Assembly (NCBI GenBank): GCA_024235315.1
Contig: JACKMP010000003.1
Span: 124,001 to 188,000, forward strand
Length of the DNA stretch: 64,000 bases
DNA from: Chromatiaceae bacterium
Lineage (GTDB): Bacteria > Pseudomonadota > Gammaproteobacteria > Chromatiales > Chromatiaceae
Reading direction: 5' to 3'
The notes beneath the pieces were generated by a model. The model saw only the letters and a program-made list of their open reading frames with translations, was not told where the DNA came from and did not search any database. Below are positions 9,601 to 18,663 of the stretch, in pieces; position 1 is the first letter of the stretch; each line of letters opens with the position of its first letter. Position numbers and translations under genes: made by a program.

Positions 9601-11253
9601 ATGCAGAACCTCGCTCCATTGAACCTCGCCGCTGTCGACGCGATGCACATCCTGCCGCTCGGCATCGCTTTCGCCCTGGGATTCGTTGCACGGCTTGCCG
9701 GCCTGCCACCGCTGATGGGTTTCCTTGCCGCCGGCTTCGCCCTCGGGGCTCTCGGGATGCAGAACACGCCGTTGCTGCACGAGATTGCCGATCTCGGGGT
9801 AACCCTGTTGTTGTTCACCATCGGGTTGAAACTGCACGTCAAAGACCTCGCGGCTCCGGTGGTGTGGCTCACCGCCGGCGTACACATGATGGTGACAGTT
9901 GCAGTGGTCGCGCTCGTGACCGGGGCACTGGCATTGCTGGGAGTGGGCCTGTTTGCGGGAATCACAACGTCCACCGCACTGCTGATCGGCTTTGCCCTGA
10001 GCTTCTCCAGCACCGTGTTTGCGGTAAAGGTGTTCGAGGCCCGTGGCGAAATGGGTGCAATCCACGGCCGTATCGCGATCGGACTGCTGATCGTGCAGGA
10101 CATCTTCGCGGTCGTGTTCATCGCTGCCTCCGCAGGCACTGTCCCCAGCGTATGGGCGCTGATGCTGATCGGCCTGATCCCGCTCCGGCCGCTGCTGCTG
10201 CTGATCCTGGAAAAGGTGGGGCACGGTGAGCTGTTGATCCTGATGGGTTGGATACTGCCACTGGCCGGTGCCGCACTGTTCGAGTCCGTCGGCATCAAGG
10301 CCGACCTTGGCGCCCTGGTCCTCGGAATACTGCTGGCCGGGCACGCGAAAACCAACGAGCTGGCCAAGGCACTGTTGAATTTCAAGGACCTGTTCCTGAT
10401 CGGCTTCTTCCTTTCCATCGGCCTGTCCGGCGAGATCAGCTGGGCCACGCTCGGCACCGCACTGATGCTGGTTGTGTTGATCCTGCCGATAAAGACCGCG
10501 CTGTATTTCTTCCTGATGACCCGTCAGCGGATGCGCTCGCGCAGTGCGACGCTGGCCTCACTCGGCCTGACCAACTTCAGCGAGTTCGGCCTGATCGTCG
10601 GCGCCGTCGGCGTGAGTCACGCATGGCTGCAACCGGACTGGTTGTCGGTGATTGCGCTCGCCCTGGCGATCAGCTTCCTGGTCGCCTCTCCGCTCAATGG
10701 AATATCGAAGCAGATGTACGCGCGCTGGCGGCACCCGCTGCACAAATTCCAGACCAGATCACGCCTGCCGGGCGACGAGATGATCCGCGCCGGCAAGGCG
10801 CAGGTAGTGGTATTCGGAATGGGCAGGGTCGGCACGGGGGCCTACGACTACCTGCACTCGCGCTGGGGGGACGTCGTGCTTGGCATCGACATAAACGAAG
10901 ACTACGTCGCACGTCATCGCGAGGCAGGACGCAACGTGACGCATGGTGATGCCACAGACGCAGACTTCTGGGCGCGCGCCGAACGCAGCGGCCGCGTCAA
11001 ACTTGCGTTACTGGCCTTCAGTGATCACAAGTCCAACATGGCCGTTGCGCGACTGTTGCGGGAACAGAAGTTCGACCTGCAGCTCGCGTCGGTAGCCCAT
11101 TACCCCGACCACGAAAGTGCGCTGCGCGAGGCCGGTGTGAACGCCGTTTTCAATTTCTACGCCAGCGCCGGCGAAAGTTTCGCCGAGCACGTGGTCGAAA
11201 ACTTCGGCGACATGATCACAGCGGAACCGGTACAGGCCGCGCAAGCCGGCTGA
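9601..11253 (+). CDS. Cation/proton antiporter of the KefB (CPA2) family with TrkA-N domain
   Basis: A 550-residue protein. Residues 10-370 form about 11-12 membrane helices of the Na+/H+ exchanger fold. The C-terminal cytosolic domain begins near residue 398 with VVVFGMGRVGTG, an NAD-binding Rossmann GxGxxG, as in KefB/KefC/YbaL. Expected job: K+ or Na+ efflux in exchange for protons, gated by nucleotide or glutathione adducts. It follows the GGDEF-EAL gene after 82 bp and may be independent. The start is weakly supported; ATG at 9643 is an alternative. Confidence 0.88.
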   Translation: MQNLAPLNLAAVDAMHILPLGIAFALGFVARLAGLPPLMGFLAAGFALGALGMQNTPLLHEIADLGVTLLLFTIGLKLHVKDLAAPVVWLTAGVHMMVTVAVVALVTGALALLGVGLFAGITTSTALLIGFALSFSSTVFAVKVFEARGEMGAIHGRIAIGLLIVQDIFAVVFIAASAGTVPSVWALMLIGLIPLRPLLLLILEKVGHGELLILMGWILPLAGAALFESVGIKADLGALVLGILLAGHAKTNELAKALLNFKDLFLIGFFLSIGLSGEISWATLGTALMLVVLILPIKTALYFFLMTRQRMRSRSATLASLGLTNFSEFGLIVGAVGVSHAWLQPDWLSVIALALAISFLVASPLNGISKQMYARWRHPLHKFQTRSRLPGDEMIRAGKAQVVVFGMGRVGTGAYDYLHSRWGDVVLGIDINEDYVARHREAGRNVTHGDATDADFWARAERSGRVKLALLAFSDHKSNMAVARLLREQKFDLQLASVAHYPDHESALREAGVNAVFNFYASAGESFAEHVVENFGDMITAEPVQAAQAG

Positions 11254-11409
11254 ACAGGGTGGGTAGAGTGAATCGCCACCAAGGCATTCCTCAGCGGGTG
11301 CGGTTCAAGTTTCCCGTTCGAATGCCGCAATCATTGGCTGACGACACCGCAACGAATCAACACCGATGACGCCTTCCCTGATCCCAACGCTGCATGGAAT
11401 GAAAAGACC

Positions 11410-12690
11410 GTGATCAACAGGTTTGCGGACCGATTTATCCTGGCCCTGCTGGCACTCGCCATCCTTTCTGGCAATGCACTTATGGCCGGGATCCATGATG
11501 CCGACATGCCTTTGTTTCTCGCGGGCCTGCTGCAGGACCTGCTGGTCATGGCGGTGGTCGCCTACTACATGGACAGGTTCGTGCGTCGCCCCGCGAAAGA
11601 TCTGGTGGCGACTCTGCAGCCGGGGGCGAAAAACGATCGCGTGGACCTGACAGTACGTCTTGGCGAACACACCCCGGGTCCGTGTCGCGAACTCAACCGG
11701 GTGGTGAACCTGTTCACCGGGACCTGCGACGACGCCGTCGCCGAGATCGCCGCTTCGGCGAGCAGGCTGATCCCGATCTCCAAGGAACTCGCTGACAGCT
11801 ACGGTTTCCAGGCGCAGCGGGCCGGGATGCAGCGCCTGTACAGCCAGACGGTGGCGAGTTCGATCACCAAGATGCAGGACTCATCCGCGGTCGTCTACCA
11901 GCATGTGGACGCAACGCGACACGCGATCGGCGAGACCCGCTCGCGCGTCGATTCCTGTCAGAAGGTGTTTCAGCAGACCGCGAGCAGCATGGACAGCCTG
12001 TCCGGCCAGATCGATCAGGCGGCCGGCAAGGTCAGCGAACTGGATGCCCGCGGCAAGGACATCGGTCAGATCATCAATGTGATCAACGAGATCGCGGACC
12101 AGACCAACCTGCTGGCCCTCAATGCCGCGATCGAGGCGGCACGCGCGGGCGAACATGGACGCGGATTTGCGGTAGTGGCCACCGAAGTGCGCAACCTCGC
12201 CGAACGCACACAACGTTCGACGCTCGAGGTGCAGGGGGTCATCGAGACAATCCGCAATGACACGCGGCACGTGGTCGAGACCATGAGCGAAGGCCGCGCA
12301 CTGGCCGACCGTACACAACAGCTGGCGATGGCATCGGGTCAGGAACTGACCAGTATCGAACTCAAGGTCGGTGAAATTTCCGATATCGCGGCCAAGATCC
12401 TTCTCGCCATGGAACAGCAGAAAGTGACTGCCGATGAATCACGCACTGCCGTGGATGCCCTGGTGACTATCGAGACGGTGGCCCCGGACGAAGGCGAGAC
12501 CTCCAGCGTAAATGCGGAAGACCTGGTCAGGCTCGGTCAGGCGCTGCGCTCCAAAATCGACCGATTCATCCTCACACGCAACGCCTGGGACGAACGCCTG
12601 CGTCCGACCAGACCAGGCACCGAAGGACCTGCAAACCGCGAAGCCAGGTCGACCACCCGTAAGCCGGTAGAGGACATCACGCTGTTCTGA
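11410..12690 (+). CDS. Methyl-accepting chemotaxis protein
   Basis: A 426-residue receptor. Two N-terminal membrane helices (about 8-28 and 34-54) leave almost no periplasmic loop, so it probably senses through the membrane or cytoplasm. The signalling hairpin is canonical: EIADQTNLLALNAAIEAARAGE followed by GRGFAVVA and EVR (positions 12085-12195). Flanking helices carry adaptation-type Gln/Glu heptads. No CheA/CheW genes are in the window. The start is GTG with a weak ribosome site. Confidence 0.9.
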   Translation: MINRFADRFILALLALAILSGNALMAGIHDADMPLFLAGLLQDLLVMAVVAYYMDRFVRRPAKDLVATLQPGAKNDRVDLTVRLGEHTPGPCRELNRVVNLFTGTCDDAVAEIAASASRLIPISKELADSYGFQAQRAGMQRLYSQTVASSITKMQDSSAVVYQHVDATRHAIGETRSRVDSCQKVFQQTASSMDSLSGQIDQAAGKVSELDARGKDIGQIINVINEIADQTNLLALNAAIEAARAGEHGRGFAVVATEVRNLAERTQRSTLEVQGVIETIRNDTRHVVETMSEGRALADRTQQLAMASGQELTSIELKVGEISDIAAKILLAMEQQKVTADESRTAVDALVTIETVAPDEGETSSVNAEDLVRLGQALRSKIDRFILTRNAWDERLRPTRPGTEGPANREARSTTRKPVEDITLF

Positions 12691-12732
12691 GTTCAGGCTG
12701 AACGACAGCTGACCGGGGAGCCCGCCAGGCGG

Positions 12733-13086
12733 CTACTGCACGCTGCCGAATGACTTGTTCAACGCACCCGGGGGTACTGGCAGACCGGCGAGTGCACAGC
12801 CCTGGGCCACAGGTCCGCCCGGGAACAGTCTGTACAGGTATTTCATCCCGCCGCGGCTGTGGAAACGTTCGTCCAGCGCATCGTGCAGCTCGCGTATAAC
12901 CACATCCGGCTTATCGTGACGAAAGAAATATTCCTGCAACGCGCGTAGCGTCTCGACGTGTTCCGCGCTGAGTTCGATCCCCTGCTCAGTCGCCATCTTT
13001 TCGGCGTCCGACGGCTGCCAGCCGCTGGGCGCAAACGGAAACCCCGGCACGGTGTCGTCGTGACCGCGGATAAGTGCATGCAGCAT
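12733..13086 (-). CDS. DsrC/TusE family protein with a single C-terminal cysteine
   Basis: A 117-residue protein with the DsrC-type helical core and the family's C-terminal arm (LFPGGP..QGCALAGLPVPPGA). In DsrC the arm carries two cysteines, CysB in the GC and CysA about ten residues later as the penultimate residue. Here CysB is present but CysA is replaced by Ala, and the tail runs nine residues longer. It therefore cannot form the intramolecular trisulfide of true DsrC, nor act like TusE, which relies on CysA. A regulatory or carrier role in sulfur metabolism is possible. GGAGGTAA lies 6 nt before the ATG. It stands alone, convergent with the chemotaxis receptor. Confidence 0.82.
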   Translation of the reverse strand: MLHALIRGHDDTVPGFPFAPSGWQPSDAEKMATEQGIELSAEHVETLRALQEYFFRHDKPDVVIRELHDALDERFHSRGGMKYLYRLFPGGPVAQGCALAGLPVPPGALNKSFGSVQ

Positions 13087-13425
13087 GATGGGTTACCTCC
13101 ATGGATTTTCCGGCGCAGCGCCCGCATCGCCACCGCAGCGCGCTCTGCCAGCAGATCGTTCGCTACAAATATAGACGCCCTCCACGAAGCCATGGCACTT
13201 ACCCCCATAAACTCCAGGCACATACGGACTGTTCATCGAAAAATGGAAGCAACGCAGCATCGGCGAGCACAAAGTCGCCATCTGTGTTACATTCGCGTTT
13301 CATTGCGCACATCGGTCTGCGCACCGTCTGCAAGCCACATACCCGTGGCATGACTCGACTAATCCCCACCCCTCGACCGCGTCAGGCCCCTGCGCCTGTG
13401 TGGGTGTCTTAGGAAGAAACCATCA
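13087..13425. other. Intergenic region between DsrC paralogue and RhlE-type helicase
   Basis: 339 bp between divergent genes. It must hold both promoters, but I see no convincing -35/-10 pair, operator or RNA structure. The last 15 bases contain the AGGAAGAAA ribosome site of the helicase. Confidence 0.4.
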
Positions 13426-14964
13426 ATGTCGTTTGATTCTCTCGGCCTCTCGGCCGAACTCCTGCGTTCGCTCGCAGATCAGGGCTATACCAGCCCCACC
13501 CCGATTCAGAAGCAGGCCATCCCGGTCATCCTCGAGGGACGCGACGTGCTCGCCGCCGCCCAGACTGGCACCGGAAAGACCGCCGGCTTCACGCTGCCGC
13601 TGCTGCAGCGTCTGACCACACCGAGCGCGAACAGCAACCGGCCGCACCAGCCGCGCGCACTGATCCTGGTGCCAACGCGCGAACTCGCGGCGCAGGTCGC
13701 CGAAAGCGTGTCGACCTACGGCCGGCACCTGTCGCTGCGCTCCGCGGTTATTTTCGGCGGGGTAAAGATCAACCCGCAGATCGCGCAATTGAGGAGCGGT
13801 GTCGACATCCTGATCGCCACCCCGGGCCGCCTGCTCGATCACGTGCAGCAGCGCACCCTCGACCTGTCGAAGATCGAGATCCTGGTGCTCGACGAGGCCG
13901 ATCGCATGCTCGACATGGGCTTTATCCACGATATCCGCAAGGTGTTGGCACTGCTGCCGGCCGCACGCCAGAACCTGCTGTTCTCGGCGACCTTTTCCAG
14001 TGAGATCCGTGCCCTGGCCGACAAACTGCTCGACCACCCGGTGCCGATCGAGGTCGCCGCGCGCAATACCCCGACTGAACTGGTCGAACAGGTCGTCCAC
14101 CCGGTCGACAAGGCGCGCAAGCGCGACCTGCTGTCGTACCTGATCGGATCGAACAACTGGCGCCAGGTGCTGGTGTTCACGCGCACCAAGCACGGTGCCA
14201 ACCGCCTCGCCCAGCAACTCGAACACGACGGCCTGTCGGCCGCCGCGATTCACGGCAACAAGAGCCAGGGCGCACGCACCCGGGCGCTGGCCGGGTTCAA
14301 GGACGGCTCCATTCGCATCCTGGTGGCGACCGACATCGCGGCGCGCGGACTGGACATCGATCAGCTGCCGCACGTGGTCAACTTCGAGCTGCCGAACGTG
14401 GCCGAGGACTATGTCCATCGGATCGGGCGCACCGGTCGCGCCGGCAACGAGGGCGAGGCGATGTCGCTGGTGTGCGTCGACGAGCTGGGCCTGCTGCGCG
14501 ACATCGAGCGGCTGCTCGGGCGCAAGATCCGCAGCGAGACCCTGCCCGACTTCGCACCCGACCCCAGCATTGCCGCCGAACCGATCCAGAACGGTCGCAG
14601 CAACGCTGGCCGGCGTCCGCAGGGTGGTGACCGCCGCCCCAGGCAGGCACGCCCGGTTGGCGATGCAAACCGATCCAGCCGACCACCGCGCGACCGCCAG
14701 CCGTCATCCGGGCGCGGCGATTCACAGCGCGCGAAACCGCAGCGCGAAGCCAACGGCAACACCGCACGCGGCCGACCCGAGGTCGATGGCAACCGCGCAC
14801 CGGCCACCCGAGAGGTCGACGGCAACCGCCGCCCGGTCAGCACCGAGGCCAACGGCAATCGACCCGGGCGACCGCAGGCCGACAGGCGCAACGAACAGCG
14901 CCGCGGTGACGGCAACCGGCCGCGCGGCGGTCGGCGTGACAAGCCGGCCCTGCTCGGCGGTTGA
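13426..14964 (+). CDS. rhlE: DEAD-box ATP-dependent RNA helicase, RhlE type
   Basis: A 512-residue protein with all core motifs: Q motif PTPIQKQAIP (about 26-35), Walker A AQTGTGKT (45-52), DEAD (about 154-157), SAT, and the C-terminal helicase HRIGRTGRAG near 330. After residue 385 follows a roughly 125-residue basic, disordered tail with repeats on EVDGNR / EANGNR, which likely binds RNA non-specifically. RhlE-type enzymes help ribosome assembly and mRNA turnover. Good ribosome site AGGAAG upstream. Confidence 0.93.
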   Translation: MSFDSLGLSAELLRSLADQGYTSPTPIQKQAIPVILEGRDVLAAAQTGTGKTAGFTLPLLQRLTTPSANSNRPHQPRALILVPTRELAAQVAESVSTYGRHLSLRSAVIFGGVKINPQIAQLRSGVDILIATPGRLLDHVQQRTLDLSKIEILVLDEADRMLDMGFIHDIRKVLALLPAARQNLLFSATFSSEIRALADKLLDHPVPIEVAARNTPTELVEQVVHPVDKARKRDLLSYLIGSNNWRQVLVFTRTKHGANRLAQQLEHDGLSAAAIHGNKSQGARTRALAGFKDGSIRILVATDIAARGLDIDQLPHVVNFELPNVAEDYVHRIGRTGRAGNEGEAMSLVCVDELGLLRDIERLLGRKIRSETLPDFAPDPSIAAEPIQNGRSNAGRRPQGGDRRPRQARPVGDANRSSRPPRDRQPSSGRGDSQRAKPQREANGNTARGRPEVDGNRAPATREVDGNRRPVSTEANGNRPGRPQADRRNEQRRGDGNRPRGGRRDKPALLGG

Positions 14965-15020
14965 ATGAAAGCGGTCGGCGCGCCTCCGCGCGCCGGCTGC
15001 CTGCCATGACGGTTCCACCA

Positions 15021-15054
15021 TATATTAGATATCTCTAATTTATTCCGGTAGAAT
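15021..15054 (+). promoter_or_regulatory. ATTAG-N6-CTAAT dyad over the sulP promoter
   Basis: ATATTAG (15022-15028) and CTAATTT (15035-15041) form an inverted repeat with one mismatch and a 6-bp spacer. TAGAAT at 15049-15054 can serve as -10; the -35 would fall inside the left arm, so a protein bound here would repress. The same dyad occurs at 49810 and 54807. CDS starts 33 bp after the -10. Confidence 0.65.
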
Positions 15055-15086
15055 GTCGCGCCTTTGCCGATCGACAGAGGCCTGCG

Positions 15087-16643
15087 ATGTTTCAGCTCAC
15101 CTGCCCGGGCAGACAATGTGTCAGGAATGACGTCCTCTCGGGGCTGACCGTGGCGCTGGCACTGGTCCCCGAGGCTGTCGCGTTCGCCTTCGTCGCCGGT
15201 GTCGAACCCCTGGTGGGGCTGTACGGGGCCTTCATGATGGGGCTTATTACCGCCCTGATCGGTGGACGCCCCGGAATGATTTCCGGCGCCACCGGCGCGA
15301 TGGCGGTGGTGATGGTTTCACTGGTCGCCACCCATGGCGTGCAGTACCTGTTCGCCGCCATCGTGCTCACAGGACTGCTGCAGATCGGCGCCGGTCTGCT
15401 GCGACTGGGCAAGTTCATCCGCCTGGTACCGTTTCCGGTGATGCTCGGCTTCGTCAACGGACTCGCAATCGTGATCTTCCTTGCCCAGCTGAAGCAGTTC
15501 GAGGTGCCCGGGGTTGACGGGGCCGCCACATGGCTCAGCAGCAGTTCGTTGGGGATCATGCTCGCACTGGTCGCCCTGACGATGGCAATCATTCAGTTTC
15601 TGCCAAGGATCACGGTCGCGGTCCCTGCCTCGCTGGCAGCAATCGTCACGGTGACGCTGCTGGTGATCGTCTTCGGGCTGGATGCACGCACCGTTCAGGA
15701 CGTGCTGCACGACATGACCGGCAACCCGGCGGCCACAATCGCCGGCGGCCTGCCCAGCTTCAGCATTCCGACGGTCCCCCTGACCTGGCAGACCCTCGAG
15801 ATCATCCTGCCGTACAGCCTGGTGCTCGCAGGGGTCGGCCTGATCGAATCGCTGCTGACCCTGAACCTGATCGATGAACTGACCGAGACACGCGGCCGCG
15901 GCAACCGCGAGTGCATCGGCCAGGGCGTCGCCAACTCGGTCAATGGACTGTTCGGCGGCATGGGTGGCTGCGCGATGATCGGACAGTCGCTGATCAACAT
16001 CAATTCCGGGGGCCGTGGCCGCCTGTCGGGAATCACCGCGGCGCTGTCGCTGCTGGCGTTCATCCTGTTTGCCTCCGACCTGATCGAGATGATCCCTGTC
16101 GCCGCACTGGTCGGCGTGATGTTCGTGGTGGTGCTGGGCACCTTCGAGTGGGCATCTTTCCGCATGTTCGGCAAGGTGCCGTTGTCCGACACCCTGGTCT
16201 CGGTATTGGTAGCCGCGGTGACCGTCGTCAGTGACCTGGCGATCGCGGTGATCATCGGCGTGATCGTGTCGGCCCTGGTGTTCGCCTGGGAGCACGCCAA
16301 GCAGATGGGTGCGAAATCGTTCATCGACGAGAACGGCACCAAGATCTATGAACTGCACGGCCCGCTGTTTTTCGGTTCGATCCACGCGTTCAACCAGCTG
16401 TTCGACCCCAGAAACGACCCCGATGACGTGGTGATCGACTTCTACGACTCCCGCGTCGCCGACCACTCGGGGCTCGAGGCGATCGACGCCCTCGCTGACC
16501 GCTACCTGCGTGCCGGCAAGACACTGCACCTGAAACACCTGAGCCAGGAATGCCGCACCCTGCTCGAAAAGGCCGGCAGCCTGGTCGAGGTAAACCTGCT
16601 GGAAGACCCGCGCTACCACGTGGCGGACGACCGGCTGGCCTGA
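15087..16643 (+). CDS. SulP family inorganic anion permease with STAS domain
   Basis: A 518-residue inner-membrane protein. The first 400 residues make 10-14 membrane helices with the SulP hallmarks VALALVPEAVAFAFVAGV near the start and GMGGCAMIGQSLININSGGRGRLSG-like loop near 290-315. The C-terminal 110 residues are a cytosolic STAS domain (FGSIHAFNQLF..., VVIDFYDSRVADHSG). Likely substrate: sulfate, bicarbonate or a carboxylate, not decidable from sequence. It is a single gene controlled by a promoter carrying the shared dyad. Confidence 0.9.
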   Translation: MFQLTCPGRQCVRNDVLSGLTVALALVPEAVAFAFVAGVEPLVGLYGAFMMGLITALIGGRPGMISGATGAMAVVMVSLVATHGVQYLFAAIVLTGLLQIGAGLLRLGKFIRLVPFPVMLGFVNGLAIVIFLAQLKQFEVPGVDGAATWLSSSSLGIMLALVALTMAIIQFLPRITVAVPASLAAIVTVTLLVIVFGLDARTVQDVLHDMTGNPAATIAGGLPSFSIPTVPLTWQTLEIILPYSLVLAGVGLIESLLTLNLIDELTETRGRGNRECIGQGVANSVNGLFGGMGGCAMIGQSLININSGGRGRLSGITAALSLLAFILFASDLIEMIPVAALVGVMFVVVLGTFEWASFRMFGKVPLSDTLVSVLVAAVTVVSDLAIAVIIGVIVSALVFAWEHAKQMGAKSFIDENGTKIYELHGPLFFGSIHAFNQLFDPRNDPDDVVIDFYDSRVADHSGLEAIDALADRYLRAGKTLHLKHLSQECRTLLEKAGSLVEVNLLEDPRYHVADDRLA

Positions 16644-16799
16644 ACACCTGTAGGTGTGTGCTGCCATTTCTTCCACGGTATTGGATTGAGGCGCTCAATT
16701 TCCCCTGGCGGCCGCTTGGGTGTCTACTGACGACCTGTACCGGGCGCTGCCACGCTGCCTGAAACCATCAGAACCACGCCAGACACCAAGGAGTCTCCG

Positions 16800-17792
16800 A
16801 TGACCGACACCTTCAAGGCCCTCGTTCTTACCCAGGAAGACGGCAAGACCGTCAGTACCCTACGGCAGCTGCGAGACGCGGACCTGCCCGAAGGCGACGT
16901 GCTGCTCGCGGTGGAATATTCCAGCCTGAACTACAAGGACGGCCTCGCGGTCACCGGCAAAGGCAAGATCGTGCGCCAGTGGCCGCTGGTGCCCGGCATT
17001 GACCTGGCTGGCCGCGTGCTCGAGTCGGCCAGCCCCGATTACTCCGCCGGCGACAAGGTGGTGTTGACCGGCTGGGGGGTCGGCGAAAAATACTGGGGCG
17101 GTTACAGCCAGCACCAGCGCGTTCAGTCGAAATGGCTCGTGCCGCTGCCGGCCGGACTGGACACCCGCCAGGCGATGGCGATCGGCACCGCCGGTTTCAC
17201 TGCGATGCTGTGCGTGATGACACTCGAAGAGGCCGGTGTCACCCCGGACAAGGGACCGGTCGTGGTCACAGGCGCGACCGGCGGCGTCGGCAGCATCACC
17301 GTGGCCATCCTGCACAAGCTCGGCTATCAGGTGGCCGCTGTCAGCGGCAAGCCGGATGCGGAAGGCTTCCTGCGGGATCTGGGCGCCGGCGAGATTCTCA
17401 CGCGCGATGAGATGAGCCAGCCGCCGCGCCCGCTGGAGGGCCAGCGCTGGGCCGGCGCCGTCGACACGGTCGGGAGCACGATGCTGGCACGGGTGATTGC
17501 CGAGATGAACTACAACGGCTGCGTGGCCGCCTGCGGGCTGGCCGGCGGCTTCGACCTGCCGACCACGGTGATGCCGTTCATCCTGCGCAACGTCAGCCTG
17601 CGCGGGGTCGATTCCGTCAGCTGTCCTGTCGAACGCCGCAAACAGGCATGGCAACGCCTGGTCAGCGACCTGCCGGCACGGGCACTGGGTGAGATCGGCC
17701 AAGTCGCCAGCCTTGAGCAGCTACCTGAACTGGCTGAGAAGATCACTACGGGCGCCATCCGCGGACGGGTAATCGTCGACCTGAACGCCTGA
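16800..17792 (+). CDS. acuI: AcuI/YhdH-type NADPH-dependent acrylyl-CoA reductase, MDR family
   Basis: A 330-residue medium-chain reductase lacking the catalytic zinc ligands of alcohol dehydrogenases. SSLNYKDGLAVTGKGKI (about 41-57) is typical of AcuI/YhdH, and VTGATGGVGSI (about 157) is the NADP-binding loop. In bacteria AcuI reduces acryloyl-CoA to propionyl-CoA, for example in DMSP or 3-hydroxypropionate metabolism, and detoxifies acrylate. No DMSP genes are nearby. AAGGAG ribosome site just upstream. Confidence 0.88.
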   Translation: MTDTFKALVLTQEDGKTVSTLRQLRDADLPEGDVLLAVEYSSLNYKDGLAVTGKGKIVRQWPLVPGIDLAGRVLESASPDYSAGDKVVLTGWGVGEKYWGGYSQHQRVQSKWLVPLPAGLDTRQAMAIGTAGFTAMLCVMTLEEAGVTPDKGPVVVTGATGGVGSITVAILHKLGYQVAAVSGKPDAEGFLRDLGAGEILTRDEMSQPPRPLEGQRWAGAVDTVGSTMLARVIAEMNYNGCVAACGLAGGFDLPTTVMPFILRNVSLRGVDSVSCPVERRKQAWQRLVSDLPARALGEIGQVASLEQLPELAEKITTGAIRGRVIVDLNA

Positions 17793-17819
17793 CCTTCGGT
17801 ATCACCACCGTTTGGCGAG

Positions 17820-17883
17820 GTGTTCACCCCCCGGACCCCGGCCCCCGGCCCCTCATCGCGGCCTTCACCGCGGGGAAGGGGAA
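17820..17883. repeat. GC-rich CCCC(T)CA..GGGGAAGGGG element, probable terminator
   Basis: Dense CCCGGCCCC tracts followed by ATCGCGGCCTTCACCGCGGGGAAGGGG form a hairpin after acuI. It resembles the CCCTCTCCC-type elements elsewhere in the window but is more degenerate. Confidence 0.4.
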
Positions 17884-17894
17884 AGGCAAAAGGC

Positions 17895-17930
17895 TTGACA
17901 ATATCTCGATTAAAACAAACGTTTGTTTTA
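17895..17930 (+). promoter_or_regulatory. TetR-type operator and promoter of the RND efflux operon
   Basis: A perfect 20-bp palindrome with half-site TAAAACAAAC spans 17911-17930, right before the TetR gene. TTGACA at 17895-17900 is a full -35; the -10, 17-18 bp on, would lie within the palindrome, although its sequence is poor. The arrangement fits autorepression of the TetR-adaptor-pump operon. Confidence 0.8.
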
Positions 17931-17982
17931 TTCACCGCGAAGCGTTATCGTTGCATCCCTGTTCGGCTGTGGTGATGCGACG

Positions 17983-18663
17983 GTGACCCTCCACGACGAA
18001 AAAGCGGCGCGCAGCGATACCCACACCCGGCTGCTGAGGGCTGCGCTCACGGTGTTCAGCCGACGTGATTTCGATGCCGCAAGTGTGCGCGATATCGTGC
18101 AACGCGCCGGCGCCAATGTCGCCGCCGTCTCCTATCATTTCGGAAGCAAGCAGGGCCTTTATCTGGCGACTGCCGAGTTTCTCGCCGACACCCTGCTGGC
18201 GCGTATGGGCCCGATGCTGGCGGAGATTCGCAACGAAAGTGCCGACACCGACGCAGCAGCCGCAGAGACACAGCTCCGGCGATTGATCCACGGTCTGTCT
18301 GACACGCTGTTGAGCGACGGCATCGGCGATGACGCCGCTGGCTTCGTGCTGCGCGAACAGCATCAACCGACCGCCGCCTTCGACATCCTTTACGAACGCC
18401 TTATGGCACCGATGCAACAGGGGTTTGCGCGCCTCGTCGCTCGCATCGACCCCTCGATCGATGACCACTCGCGCACCGGGATCCTGATCACCCATGCGCT
18501 GATCGGCCAGATCCTGGCATTTCGTATGGCACGCAGCACTGTGCTGCGACGCCTCGGACAACCCGCTTTCAGCGCCGCCGATGTGGCACAGATCGCCGCA
18601 CTGACCGGCGACCTGGCCTGCAAGGCGCTGCACAACGACAACCATCGGAAGCCCACTGAATGA
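17983..18663 (+). CDS. TetR family repressor, CecR-like, of the adjacent RND pump
   Basis: About 226 residues. Residues 14-60 form the TetR helix-turn-helix (LLRAALTVFSRRDF...IVQRAGANVAAVSYHFGSKQGLY). The C-terminal ligand domain resembles the CecR/YbiH type (DUF1956). I use GTG at 17983, since a TTG at 17923 would begin inside the operator. The stop overlaps the adaptor start by 4 bp, so the three genes form one operon and the protein most likely represses it until an efflux substrate binds. Confidence 0.88.
   Translation: MTLHDEKAARSDTHTRLLRAALTVFSRRDFDAASVRDIVQRAGANVAAVSYHFGSKQGLYLATAEFLADTLLARMGPMLAEIRNESADTDAAAAETQLRRLIHGLSDTLLSDGIGDDAAGFVLREQHQPTAAFDILYERLMAPMQQGFARLVARIDPSIDDHSRTGILITHALIGQILAFRMARSTVLRRLGQPAFSAADVAQIAALTGDLACKALHNDNHRKPTE

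Noticed and set aside
15318..16676. Long open frame opposite the SulP gene
   Set aside because: Antisense to a clear permease; Asp/His/Gln-rich product without any fold or ribosome site.
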